A stretch of DNA of 64,000 nt, from NCBI RefSeq assembly GCF_000565285.1, contig NZ_APVL01000011.1, positions 141,209 to 205,208 of the forward strand, written 5' to 3'. Origin of the DNA: Cytobacillus firmus DS1. GTDB lineage: Bacteria; Bacillota; Bacilli; Bacillales; Cytobacillaceae. Both the position numbers and the translations under genes were made by a program. Positions within the stretch are counted from its first letter, which is position 1. Every line of letters begins with the position of its first letter. The notes beneath the pieces were generated by a model. That model was not told the origin of the DNA, did not search any database, and saw only the letters and a program-made list of their open reading frames with translations. Shown in pieces: positions 8,032 through 15,875 of this stretch.

Positions 8032-8310
8032 CTACTGATATAGCTTTTTAATGTTCTCCAAATCTTTCTTCAGACTGCATATTTCCTGCCGGGTCAGCAT
8101 GAGCGGCATTTGATCGTAGAGAGTAATGATTTGCCCTCCCTCATCTTCTTCATGAAGGGATAGATAGTTATACAGAGTTTCACATTGGTTTTTGCTGAGG
8201 ACCGACTGAGTAGTAAAGCTTTTTATTTTTTGGATTTCAAAAGCTCTGGTTTCCGCATCAAATACGCCTGTAATAATGTTTCCCTGCAAAGTATTGGACA
8301 ATTTCTTCAC
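8032..8310 (-). CDS. Hypothetical protein (92 aa)
   Basis: A 92-codon frame opens with GTG at 8310, or with TTG at 8301. AAAAGGGGAGTGA overlaps the GTG, and its spacing suits the TTG better. The product is soluble and mostly helical, with a basic C-terminal stretch (LKKDLENIKKLYQ) and two Cys. A matching terminator follows. The family is not recognised. Upstream lie two dispersed repeats rather than a normal promoter region. Confidence 0.5.
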   Translation of the reverse strand: MKKLSNTLQGNIITGVFDAETRAFEIQKIKSFTTQSVLSKNQCETLYNYLSLHEEDEGGQIITLYDQMPLMLTRQEICSLKKDLENIKKLYQ

Positions 8311-8361
8311 TCCCCTTTTTGAGTAATATACCCATTTTTCAGGAGCAATTTCCTAATATAT

Positions 8362-8625
8362 AAGAAAAGCGCAAGCGCCTTGCCCACCCCCGACAAGCAC
8401 AAGACGAGCCTCCCGGAAAGGCGTTCTTTGCCTTTTTGGGAGGATTGTCCGAAATGTGTAGGCGACTGCCCAGGGACGACAGGCATAAGACGGTTCATGT
8501 AAGAAGGCGTTTTTCCTTCTGAAAGGAAACGGCTTATGACCCCGAGTCCCTAGGAGCCGCAACTAGACAAGCTTGTGACCTCGAGGGGGTAGGCTGCTTG
8601 CGCTAGACAGTTATCGACGTTCAAA
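8362..8625. repeat. Dispersed repeat with AGCGCAAGC inverted ends
   Basis: About 260 bp of GC-rich non-coding sequence has near-terminal inverted copies of AGCGCAAGC (8368-8376) and GCTTGCGCT (8596-8604). Inside are further hairpins (CCTCCCGGAAAGGCG facing CCTTTTTGGGAGG; AAGGCGTTTTTCCTT). I recall very similar sequence as a multi-copy intergenic repeat in Bacillus genomes, but only one copy lies in this window. It has a miniature mobile-element look; function unknown. Confidence 0.5.
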
Positions 8626-8647
8626 ATTTTATACTTTCTTATCTTTT

Positions 8648-8677
8648 AAAAAACCTCTTTGAATTAAATCAAAGAGG
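8648..8677 (-). terminator. Terminator reading away from thiT and repeat
   Basis: CCTCTTTG (8654-8661) pairs with CAAAGAGG (8670-8677), and six T follow on the - strand. It probably ends the thiT transcript after it has read through the structured element. Confidence 0.75.
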
Positions 8678-8681
8678 CACA

Positions 8682-8950
8682 TTTATCGCAGTCCAACGGG
8701 CAGTAAGACCCCACTTCTTGACTTTTAGATGAATCCATGGATGGATAAGTGGGGGTCAAACTGCCCGTAAAGGCCCGATTGGTGAGATACAGTCAACCTT
8801 GCCGACGCGCAGGCAGAGGCTTAGTTGAACCAATCGGGTTCGTAGTGTCGATTTTTCGAAGCGCTAGCGGAGATCTTAGCGACACTAGAACGGGACTAAC
8901 GATCAGCGGGGGATAAAGAAAACCCCCACTGATTGAAGTTTCACCTTATC
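8682..8950. repeat. Multi-hairpin dispersed element, copy 1
   Basis: About 265 bp shares most of its sequence with 43169-43432. It holds four strong stems in the same order: ACGGGCAG...CTGCCCGT, CCCGATTGGT...ACCAATCGGG, TAGTGTCG...CGACACTA, and ATCAGCGGGGG...CCCCCACTGAT. There is no open frame. Long subterminal hairpins without inverted termini resemble non-autonomous IS200/IS605-type elements or a conserved structured RNA. The right end runs into the thiT stop codon (8949-8951). Identity as a mobile or RNA element is inferred. Confidence 0.75.
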
Positions 8951-9548
8951 AGGAAGCGTTCTTATGAGTTTGAAGACCTTCATCCGATTTTCGAATGATT
9001 AATCTCGGTGCGGACGAAATAATTAACACGGCCAGGATCGAGCAGAGAATTGACGCTCCAAGCATGGTTGACCCGTTTGCCAGGAAGGAAAAAAGGACAG
9101 GTGACATCCCTTTTGGCGCATAGCTTCCGAAGAAGAGCACACCTGCTATGAAATGCCAGAAATACCGGGCAAGGCTTCCGGCAAATATGGCTAAGACAAC
9201 CCATGCCAATGCCTTCTTCTTGTTGCCTGCCCGCAGCTGATTTTGGATAACCCGGTAAAACAAACCGGCAAAGCCGATACAGGCAAATGCCACAAAATAC
9301 TCAATAAATGCCTGAAGTGGAGTGGCAATCCAGGCATCCCCCATCGCAATCTGCAAAATCCCCCATAAGAGGCCAGCAATGAAGCTGACCTTAAAGCCCC
9401 GCCTGAAAGCCAGAATAAAAATCGGAATCATCGCGGCAGATATGGAAATGGATGGCGAAAGCTTAATGGATGGCAGGAAATCAAGAATGATAGCAAAGGC
9501 TGCAAAAAATGAAGCCTCTATCATCGCGGTTAAGCTTAATTTTTTCAT
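8949..9548 (-). CDS. thiT: ECF thiamine transporter S component ThiT
   Basis: This 199-aa membrane protein has about six helices and belongs to the ThiT/YuaJ family, the substrate-binding subunit of an energy-coupling-factor thiamine importer. The conserved stretches RRGFKVSFIAGLLWG and RYFWHFIAGVLFFGSY are visible. The ATG follows AAAGGGGGAT. Expression is controlled by a TPP riboswitch directly upstream, which independently supports thiamine import. The shared ECF ATPase and T subunits are not in this window. The stop codon abuts the structured repeat element. Confidence 0.93.
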   Translation of the reverse strand: MKKLSLTAMIEASFFAAFAIILDFLPSIKLSPSISISAAMIPIFILAFRRGFKVSFIAGLLWGILQIAMGDAWIATPLQAFIEYFVAFACIGFAGLFYRVIQNQLRAGNKKKALAWVVLAIFAGSLARYFWHFIAGVLFFGSYAPKGMSPVLFSFLANGSTMLGASILCSILAVLIISSAPRLIIRKSDEGLQTHKNAS

Positions 9549-9598
9549 AAAAAAATCCCCCTTTAATCGTATGACGATACCCCAAGGGAGAACAAGCA

Positions 9599-9618
9599 GG
9601 CAGAAAAATACATCTGCC
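9599..9618 (-). terminator. Hairpin in the thiT riboswitch expression platform
   Basis: On the - strand GGCAGA (9613-9618) pairs with TCTGCC (9599-9604) between the aptamer and the thiT ribosome binding site. The T-run after it is weak, so it may be part of a larger switch; CTCCCTTG just downstream can also pair with CAAGGGGAG at the aptamer 5' end. Confidence 0.45.
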
Positions 9619-9629
9619 TTTTATTATTC

Positions 9630-9718
9630 CACATTCCTGCGCTAGCATTAACTAACAGGTTCAAAGGGTCAGAACAGCGGACTGTTCACTCTCAGCGATA
9701 TGCTCCCCTTGTGGCACG
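9630..9718 (-). ncRNA. TPP riboswitch (thi box) controlling thiT
   Basis: Read on the - strand, the conserved aptamer blocks appear in order: CAAGGGGAGC, GCTGAGAGTG, GACCCTTTGAACCTG, TAATGC, AGCGCAGGAA. Binding of thiamine pyrophosphate should switch off thiT, as is usual for this class. Confidence 0.95.
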
Positions 9719-9985
9719 TTATTAAATTATCCGCTTTTAGTATATATGAAATTGGTAAAAGTGAAAAGGGTTCCTGGTGAAATGTTTTTAAATATATCTA
9801 ACAGGTATCCTCCCTGCCTGTCACAAGTTTTTCACAAATTAAAAGCATCTGAACGCTGTTGTAGCACACTTTCTTATAAAGAATATTATTTTTCCATAAT
9901 TTACAACGTTTAAAAAGAGTTAAACCCTTTTATTAACATTTTTAATTCCTTATAATGTAGGTATGTTCAATGAGGAGGGAATTAG

Positions 9986-11716
9986 TTGAAATCACGTCTC
10001 AAAAAGCCTTCGACGATTGTTGCTATTGCATTGGTGGTCACAGTGATTTTGGCGGCGGTTATTTGGACCGTACAAGCAGGAAATAAGGATGTGACAGTCC
10101 CGTTTTCTTCTGTGGAAAAAATTATAGCCTCCCAGGATGGAAAGACTGTTGCAGTACAGGAATATAAAAATGGAAAACTGCTAATCACCGCCCCTGATGG
10201 TGAGTACATCTCCCATGTGCCTCCCAACAGCGATATGGTTGATAAATTAGTAGAAACCTATAATATACAATATACATTTGCAGCCACAGGACCATATACC
10301 CCTTGGGTTCTTGGCGGTATAGTCATTTTGTTCATTGCCGTTGGAATTTACCTGTTTAAGTCAGGGAAAGGCGGTATGGGCGCTACAAATACAATGAAGC
10401 AAAGTGTCTCGAAGCCTAAAGCCCTTCCTTCCATTTCGCTTGAAGATGTTGGCGGAATTCAGGAGGAAATGAAAGAGGAAATTATGCAGACTCTTTCCAT
10501 ATTAAAAGAGCCTGAGCGCTCTATAAAAATGGGCATCAAGCCGCCGAAGGGAATTCTGTTATACGGACCTCCCGGAACGGGAAAAACATTGCTGGCTCAG
10601 GCAATCGCCAAGGAACTGGGAGCCACTTTCTTCTCTACAAGCGGTTCCGGGTTTAATGAATTATTCGTCGGTGTGGGAGCTTCCCGTGTCAGGAACCTTT
10701 TCCAAAATGCCAGAAAGCATTCTCCTGCTGTTGTCTTTATTGATGAAGTAGATGCACTTGCAGGACGAAGAAAGCAGCATGGCGGAGAAGAAAGTGAAAA
10801 AACGTTAACAGAACTTCTGGTCCAGCTGGACGGCGGACATTCAAATGATGGAATTTTATTTATTGCCGCCACAAACCGGAAGGATATGCTGGACGAAGCA
10901 TTCCTGCGTCCTGGACGGATTGACTTCTCCTTCAACGTCCCTCTTCCAGATACAAAGGGCCGGAGAGAGATCATTAACATTCATACTCGAAATAGATTAC
11001 TGGCTGAAGATGTTATGACAACTCTTGGCGATCTGGCAGAAAGCACTTCCGGTTTTTCAGGTGCAGATCTTCATTCCCTTTTCGAAACGGCAAGCCGCAG
11101 AGCTGTCCGCAACGGCCAGGAAATTATCTCAAAAGAAGATTTAGATTATGCGCTGGACCGTACTATTTTGGGAACCACCACGCGTGCTCTGCAGGATGTT
11201 GGAACGAAGCAGCGGGTTGCAATCCATGAAGCTGGCCATGCATTAGTGGCTGCCCTAACAAAACCTGGATCCGTCCGGAAAGCAACCATTATTCCGCGAG
11301 GCGAAGCGCTTGGGTATGTAGCTCCTATCCAAAAAGAACTTCATTTATCGACAACAAGTGAATTGCTTGACCAGGTTGCCATGATTCTCGCCGGCGGCGT
11401 ATCAGAACGAATGATTCTTGGCGAGCACAGCATTGGGGTAAGCGGTGATGTTAAACAAGCGAAGCATATCATAGAGCAAATGGTTGATACAGGGTTACTT
11501 GATAACGGCTTCGAGCTTACTTTCAACAAAGGACAAAAAGAAGCTAAAATGCAGGATCTATTCCAAAAAGCACTAGAAAGATGCGAATTGATTATCGCCA
11601 ATCATCAGCCTCAATTTGAGAAACTGGTAGAAGCCCTTCTGGAGAAAGAAACATTGGAAGGCAGTGAAGTCCAGGAGATTGCTGGAGAATTGAAGGCAGA
11701 ATTGGTTATAGCATGA
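9986..11716 (+). CDS. FtsH-like membrane AAA metalloprotease (short paralogue)
   Basis: This 576-aa protein has the FtsH layout: helix 11-30, an extracellular loop, helix 107-124, an AAA ATPase (Walker A GPPGTGKT 194-201, Walker B FIDEVDA 251-257, second region of homology ending RPGRID 308-313), and a zinc peptidase domain with HEAGH at 414-418 and a likely third ligand D488. It is about 60 residues shorter than B. subtilis FtsH and clearly diverged, so it is probably a second FtsH-type protease rather than the main one. TTG start with GAGGAGGG 7 nt upstream; a TATAAT lies at 9951-9956. Confidence 0.88.
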   Translation: MKSRLKKPSTIVAIALVVTVILAAVIWTVQAGNKDVTVPFSSVEKIIASQDGKTVAVQEYKNGKLLITAPDGEYISHVPPNSDMVDKLVETYNIQYTFAATGPYTPWVLGGIVILFIAVGIYLFKSGKGGMGATNTMKQSVSKPKALPSISLEDVGGIQEEMKEEIMQTLSILKEPERSIKMGIKPPKGILLYGPPGTGKTLLAQAIAKELGATFFSTSGSGFNELFVGVGASRVRNLFQNARKHSPAVVFIDEVDALAGRRKQHGGEESEKTLTELLVQLDGGHSNDGILFIAATNRKDMLDEAFLRPGRIDFSFNVPLPDTKGRREIINIHTRNRLLAEDVMTTLGDLAESTSGFSGADLHSLFETASRRAVRNGQEIISKEDLDYALDRTILGTTTRALQDVGTKQRVAIHEAGHALVAALTKPGSVRKATIIPRGEALGYVAPIQKELHLSTTSELLDQVAMILAGGVSERMILGEHSIGVSGDVKQAKHIIEQMVDTGLLDNGFELTFNKGQKEAKMQDLFQKALERCELIIANHQPQFEKLVEALLEKETLEGSEVQEIAGELKAELVIA

Positions 11717-11724
11717 TACCGGAA

Positions 11725-11755
11725 CTGGCCCCTTCCTTGGGGCTGGTTTTTCTTT
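11725..11755 (+). terminator. Terminator of the FtsH-like gene
   Basis: CTGGCCCC (11725-11732) pairs with GGGGCTGG (11739-11746), followed by a T-rich tail. Confidence 0.8.
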
Positions 11756-11829
11756 TTAATCTTTGTCTATTATAATAATATTATGTAAAGTATATTTGGA
11801 AAGCCTCCTTATATAGAAGGCTTTGCCTG

Positions 11830-11982
11830 CTATCCCCTACCCGATGCTCTTCCTCTAATAAAGTTAACCACAATGATGATCGCTGCTATTACCAGCAGGA
11901 TATGAATAATGCCTCCAGCTACTTTAAATATTAATCCCAGAATCCATAATACAAGCAAAATACCTGCTAAGGTCCAAAGCAT
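11830..11982 (-). CDS. Small membrane protein, lmo0937 family
   Basis: This 50-residue frame is almost entirely hydrophobic, with two helices (MLWTLAGILLVLWILGLIFK and GGIIHILLVIAAIIIVVNFI) and a basic end RGRASGRG. The sequence follows the lmo0937-family pattern of short two-helix proteins common in Firmicutes; no function is known. ATG start with AAAAGGGGTGA about 6 nt upstream. It is convergent with the FtsH-like gene. Confidence 0.8.
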   Translation of the reverse strand: MLWTLAGILLVLWILGLIFKVAGGIIHILLVIAAIIIVVNFIRGRASGRG

Positions 11983-12167
11983 ACAGGTCACCCCTTTTCT
12001 TTTGATTTATTCCTTACATACCCCTTATAAAGCAGGAATATGCCGTACTTGTTGAAAATACTGACAATATTATGTTTTGCAATGACTGGATATTTTAATC
12101 CTGAAAGTTTTTCAAATATTTTATCAGCAGTCTTTGCATCCTTTCACCGTCTTTGCATATACTATAT

Positions 12168-12276
12168 TCACGGTCGCCCACCTCTTCTAAACGCTATCGT
12201 TGCGGGACTAACCAGACCGGAATGTGGGCGGCCACCTGTATAGGTGAGTGAGATGCACCTATACCGCCACTAGACC
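12168..12276. other. Structured non-coding segment, two long hairpins
   Basis: Within the otherwise empty stretch 11983-12334, GGTCGCCCAC (12172-12181) pairs with GTGGGCGGCC (12224-12233), and GTATAGGTG (12238-12246) pairs perfectly with CACCTATAC (12256-12264). It contains GGGACTAAC and CACTAGA blocks also found in the 8682-8950 element. It looks like a further structured repeat; single copy here. A short open frame across it is not convincing. Confidence 0.4.
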
Positions 12277-12291
12277 ACTTTCACACACACC

Positions 12292-12336
12292 ATTAAAGCT
12301 GCAAACCGCTCAGGGCTTGCAGCTTTAATTTTTTCT
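12292..12336. terminator. Terminator beside polysaccharide deacetylase gene
   Basis: ATTAAAGCTGCAA (12292-12304) pairs with TTGCAGCTTTAAT (12317-12329). The T-run is strong on the + strand and weak on the - strand, although the neighbouring gene is on the - strand. Confidence 0.6.
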
Positions 12337-13108
12337 ATGGTCCTTCATCAATAAGTTCGTAGCCTGGAATCAGTTCTGACAGCGGGACAATTTGTGCTTT
12401 CTCTTTATAGACAGGTATATACTCTTTAAGCACACTAACCATCTTTGTACCTGTGATTCCGACATGGCCGATTGCGATGATCCGTTCTTTTTTGACGAGT
12501 TTTTCAGCAAGTCTGTCAGCCTGTTTTGTGATATGTGCTGTCGTGTAAATATCATCGAAGAAAATATTGTTTTCGACATAAGGAACACCTATTTCATTTG
12601 CCAGCTTGCCGACGACGCTTTTTCCGGTTGTTTTGCTGTCAAGATAAAATAAACCGTGTTTTTTGCATACTTCAAGGACAACCCTCATGACCCGTTCATT
12701 TTCAGTTGCTCTTGAACCCATATGATGATTCATGCCGACCGCATGGGGGACTTCTTTAATGGCGCTCTCTACTCTGCTGCGGATTTCTTCATCTGTTAAA
12801 TCTGTTGTGATTGCCCCAGGCCCAAGCCAGCTCCTTTTTCCTCTTTTCGGCTCCATCGGCATATGAACGATTACTTCATGCCCATTTTTATTTGCCAGTT
12901 CTGCATCTTCTTTTGTCGTTGGCATAAAAGGCATGATGGCAGCCGTCAAGGTCACCGGCAGCTCCATCATTTCTTTTGTTCCCCTCATATTGTTCCCAAG
13001 ATCGTCAATGACAATGGCCAATTCGGGTTTTTGAGAGGCAGCACTTATGGGAGTACCTATACTTCCGAATGAAAAAATCAATATAAATATACTGAAGAAT
13101 CTCTTCAT
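12335..13108 (-). CDS. Divergent polysaccharide deacetylase family protein
   Basis: This 257-aa secreted protein has an N-terminal signal sequence (KRFFSIFILIFSFGSIGTPISA) followed by a divergent polysaccharide deacetylase domain (Pfam Polysacc_deac_2 / YibQ type). Visible motifs are AIVIDDLGNN, EVIVHMPMEP, GMNHHMGS and IGHVG. The family is usually envelope-associated; the true substrate is not known. Start chosen at 13108 because AAAGGAGGATG lies 4-5 nt before it, whereas the longer frame lacks a ribosome binding site. Confidence 0.85.
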   Translation of the reverse strand: MKRFFSIFILIFSFGSIGTPISAASQKPELAIVIDDLGNNMRGTKEMMELPVTLTAAIMPFMPTTKEDAELANKNGHEVIVHMPMEPKRGKRSWLGPGAITTDLTDEEIRSRVESAIKEVPHAVGMNHHMGSRATENERVMRVVLEVCKKHGLFYLDSKTTGKSVVGKLANEIGVPYVENNIFFDDIYTTAHITKQADRLAEKLVKKERIIAIGHVGITGTKMVSVLKEYIPVYKEKAQIVPLSELIPGYELIDEGP

Positions 13109-13163
13109 TTTTCCATCCTCCTTTGCGCTAGCATTCCCTAAATCCATGAATCAGTTCCAATAC

Positions 13164-13193
13164 AAAAACTGCCAGGATCTTAAATCCTGGCAG
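13164..13193 (-). terminator. Terminator of potABCD
   Basis: CTGCCAGGAT (13169-13178) pairs with ATCCTGGCAG (13184-13193), then five T on the - strand, just after potD. Confidence 0.9.
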
Positions 13194-13197
13194 TACC

Positions 13198-14271
13198 CTA
13201 TTTCTTATGCATTTTAAACTCAAGGAAAAGCTCATTATAATAAGCGAGCATCCTTTTTCCGAGGTTCTCATAAACCTCCAGCCGGGCTGTCATTTCTTCA
13301 TCCGGATAAAAACGTTCGTCAGAGATTGTTTCTTCGTCCATATATTTAAGCGCCTCTTGATTTGGCGTTGAATACCCGACGTATTCTGTATTTTGCGCCG
13401 CATTTTCCGGGTCAAGGATGAAATTCATAAACATGTGGGCCGCTTCCGGGTTTTTAGCAGTCTTAGGGATGACCATATTATCAAACCAGAGATTGGAGCC
13501 TTCTTCCGGGACTACATATTCAAGATTGTCCTTCTCCCACATAAGCTCCTGTGCAGTGCCGGACCAAACCACGCCGATGCCGGCTTCATCATTTTCCATC
13601 AGCATTCTGATTTCATCACCCACAATAGCCTTAATGTTAGGTGTAAGTCGATCGAGTTTTTCTTTAGCTTCGATCAAATGGTCTGTATTTTTGTCATTCA
13701 GGGAATAATGAAGACTGTTGAGCCCCATGCCCATTACTTCCCTTGCCCCGTCTATCAGCAGGATCTGATTCTTAAATTCAGGGTTCCATAAATCATTCCA
13801 GCTTGTGATTTTTTTATCTCCTAAAATATCCGTGTTATAAAGAATTCCAACTGTGCCCCAGAAATAGGGAATCGAATATTTGTTACCCGAATCAAAAGGC
13901 AGGTCCATAAAACGCTGATCTATATATTTCAGGTTTGGAATTTTAGAATGATCAACCGGCAGCAGCAGGTCTTCCTCTTTCATTTTTTCAATCGCATATT
14001 CTGATGGAACTGCAATATCATAGGCTGTGCCGCCCTGTTCAATTTTCGTCATCATCGCTTCATTGGAGTCGAATGTTTCATAGATGACTTTAATGCCTGT
14101 TTCCTGTTCGAACTTATCCACCAGGTCTGCATCAATGTAGTCGCCCCAGTTAAAAATGGTTAATGTATTGCCGCTTGTGTAGCCCTGGGAGGAATTCAGC
14201 CCGGAAACGATGTACAACAAGGCGAATGAAACGATTAATACGGCGGCGAGCGCCTGAATAAGCTTCTTCAT
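13198..14271 (-). CDS. potD: Spermidine/putrescine-binding protein PotD
   Basis: This 357-aa extracellular solute-binding protein of the polyamine ABC importer has the family hallmarks LTIFNWGDYID near residue 40, FEQETGIKV, and a C-terminal YVGYSTPNQEA. The N-terminus is one hydrophobic helix without a lipobox Cys, so it is either an uncleaved anchor or a secretory signal. It is the last gene of potABCD; its ATG overlaps the potC stop by 4 bp (13198-14271 against 14268-15071). Confidence 0.93.
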   Translation of the reverse strand: MKKLIQALAAVLIVSFALLYIVSGLNSSQGYTSGNTLTIFNWGDYIDADLVDKFEQETGIKVIYETFDSNEAMMTKIEQGGTAYDIAVPSEYAIEKMKEEDLLLPVDHSKIPNLKYIDQRFMDLPFDSGNKYSIPYFWGTVGILYNTDILGDKKITSWNDLWNPEFKNQILLIDGAREVMGMGLNSLHYSLNDKNTDHLIEAKEKLDRLTPNIKAIVGDEIRMLMENDEAGIGVVWSGTAQELMWEKDNLEYVVPEEGSNLWFDNMVIPKTAKNPEAAHMFMNFILDPENAAQNTEYVGYSTPNQEALKYMDEETISDERFYPDEEMTARLEVYENLGKRMLAYYNELFLEFKMHKK

Positions 14272-15071
14272 TGCCTTACCCCCATTCCATTTGGCTTCTC
14301 ATTTCGCTTTGTAATAAAGTAATAGCCTGTAACCAGAATGATGGTAAATAGGAAAAGCAAAGCAGATAAAGCATTGATATTTAATGAAACTCCCCGTCTT
14401 GCCAGAGAATAAATCTCAACAGACAAAGTGGTAAAGCCATTGCCTGTAACAAAGAAAGTGACGGCGAAATCATCCAGGGAATAGGTCAGGGCCATAAAAA
14501 AGCCGGCGAAAATCCCAGGAGTGATATAAGGGAGAATGACCTTTGTCAGCACATCCAATCTGCTGGCCCCGAGATCCATGGCGGCATAAATCATCGATGT
14601 GCTCATCTCTTCAATCTTAGGCAAAACCATCAGGACAACAATCGGAACACTGAAGGCGATGTGTGCCAGTAAAACAGATACAAACCCAAGCTTAAGTCCG
14701 ATCATCGTAAAGAGAATTAAAAACGACGCGCCAATAATGACATCTGGACTGACAATGAGCACATTATTCAATGATAGCAGCGTGTTTTTCACTCTGCGTT
14801 TTCGTGCATAAGCAATTGCAAGTGCCCCGGCCACTCCAATGATGGTCGATATCGCTGCAGATAAAAGAGCAATAATAACAGTGTTCAGGACAATGATGAG
14901 CAATCGCGTATCCGCAAACAGCTCCCGATACCAATCCAAAGTAAATCCTTCGAACTGATACATGTTTCCTCCGCTGTTGAAGGAATAAAATATTAAGTAA
15001 AAAATCGGGGCGTACAGGATAATAAAGATAAGAGCCAAATATACTGCCGGCCATTTCCTGTTCTTTTTCAT
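14268..15071 (-). CDS. potC: Polyamine ABC transporter permease PotC
   Basis: This 267-aa inner-membrane permease has six hydrophobic helices and the EAA loop (AAMDLGASRLDVLTKVILPYI) that docks the ATPase. It pairs with PotB to form the channel for spermidine/putrescine uptake. The gene starts directly after the potB stop and overlaps potD by 4 bp, as expected for tightly coupled transporter genes. Confidence 0.92.
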   Translation of the reverse strand: MKKNRKWPAVYLALIFIILYAPIFYLIFYSFNSGGNMYQFEGFTLDWYRELFADTRLLIIVLNTVIIALLSAAISTIIGVAGALAIAYARKRRVKNTLLSLNNVLIVSPDVIIGASFLILFTMIGLKLGFVSVLLAHIAFSVPIVVLMVLPKIEEMSTSMIYAAMDLGASRLDVLTKVILPYITPGIFAGFFMALTYSLDDFAVTFFVTGNGFTTLSVEIYSLARRGVSLNINALSALLFLFTIILVTGYYFITKRNEKPNGMGVRQ

Positions 15072-15875
15072 TTATAGGATCCCCCGCTTTCTTCTGCCAG
15101 TCAGCACCATAATGAGTACCATGGCGATAATCAGGAAGACAGCAATGGTTGAGCCCATTCCCCAGTCCTGTGTCACGAGGAAATGCTGCTCAATGGCGGT
15201 TCCAAGAGTGATGACACGGTTTCCTGCAATTAGTCTTGTCAGCATGAATAATGATAATGCAGGGATAAAGACAATCTGGCATCCTGCTTTCACGCCATCC
15301 AGAGTCAATGGAAAGATAACACGCTTGAATGTTACCCAGGAAGAACCGCCTAAATCATTGGAAGCATCCAAAAGCGTTGGATTCAATTCATCTAAAGAAT
15401 TAAATATCGGCAATATCATAAAAGGAAGAAAGATATAAACCGACACAAAGATAAAGCTGAAATCCGTAAACAGAATTTGTCTTCCGCCGATTCCCATTGC
15501 TTCCAGAAAGCTATTCGCAGCACCATATGTTCCGAAGATGCCAAGGAAAGCATAGGCTTTTAAAAGCAGATTAATCCAGGATGGCAGGATGATCAATAAG
15601 AGCCACAGCTGCTTATGCTTCGTTTTCGTCAGCAGGTAGGCCGTCGGATAGGCGATCAGCAATGAAAATAACGTAATTAAAAAGGCATACCAAAAGGAGC
15701 TTAGCGTCATTTTTAAATAAACAGGTGTAAAGAATTTCCGATAATTCTCCAGTGTGAAATGCCCTTCAATATCAAAGAACGAATAATACAGAACAAGAAG
15801 CAAAGGCGTCACAACAAAGAGGGCAATCCAAAGCACATAAGGAATTAAATAAAAATTGCGGGAATTAGTTCTCAT
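15072..15875 (-). CDS. potB: Polyamine ABC transporter permease PotB
   Basis: This 267-aa permease with six helices carries the EAA loop [20 protein letters not shown]. The start [16 protein letters not shown] at 15875 is chosen because AGAGGG lies 6 nt upstream; the longer frame overlaps potA deeply without a ribosome binding site. With this start the gene overlaps the potA end by 11 bp, consistent with coupling. Confidence 0.92.
   Translation of the reverse strand: MRTNSRNFYLIPYVLWIALFVVTPLLLVLYYSFFDIEGHFTLENYRKFFTPVYLKMTLSSFWYAFLITLFSLLIAYPTAYLLTKTKHKQLWLLLIILPSWINLLLKAYAFLGIFGTYGAANSFLEAMGIGGRQILFTDFSFIFVSVYIFLPFMILPIFNSLDELNPTLLDASNDLGGSSWVTFKRVIFPLTLDGVKAGCQIVFIPALSLFMLTRLIAGNRVITLGTAIEQHFLVTQDWGMGSTIAVFLIIAMVLIMVLTGRRKRGIL

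Noticed and set aside
8353..8562. Open frames inside the 8362-8625 repeat
   Set aside because: Several overlapping frames exist in GC-rich repeat DNA with no start signals; the sequence is dominated by hairpins.
12040..12243. 67-codon frame on the + strand
   Set aside because: It crosses two perfect hairpins, has no ribosome binding site and no protein-like pattern.
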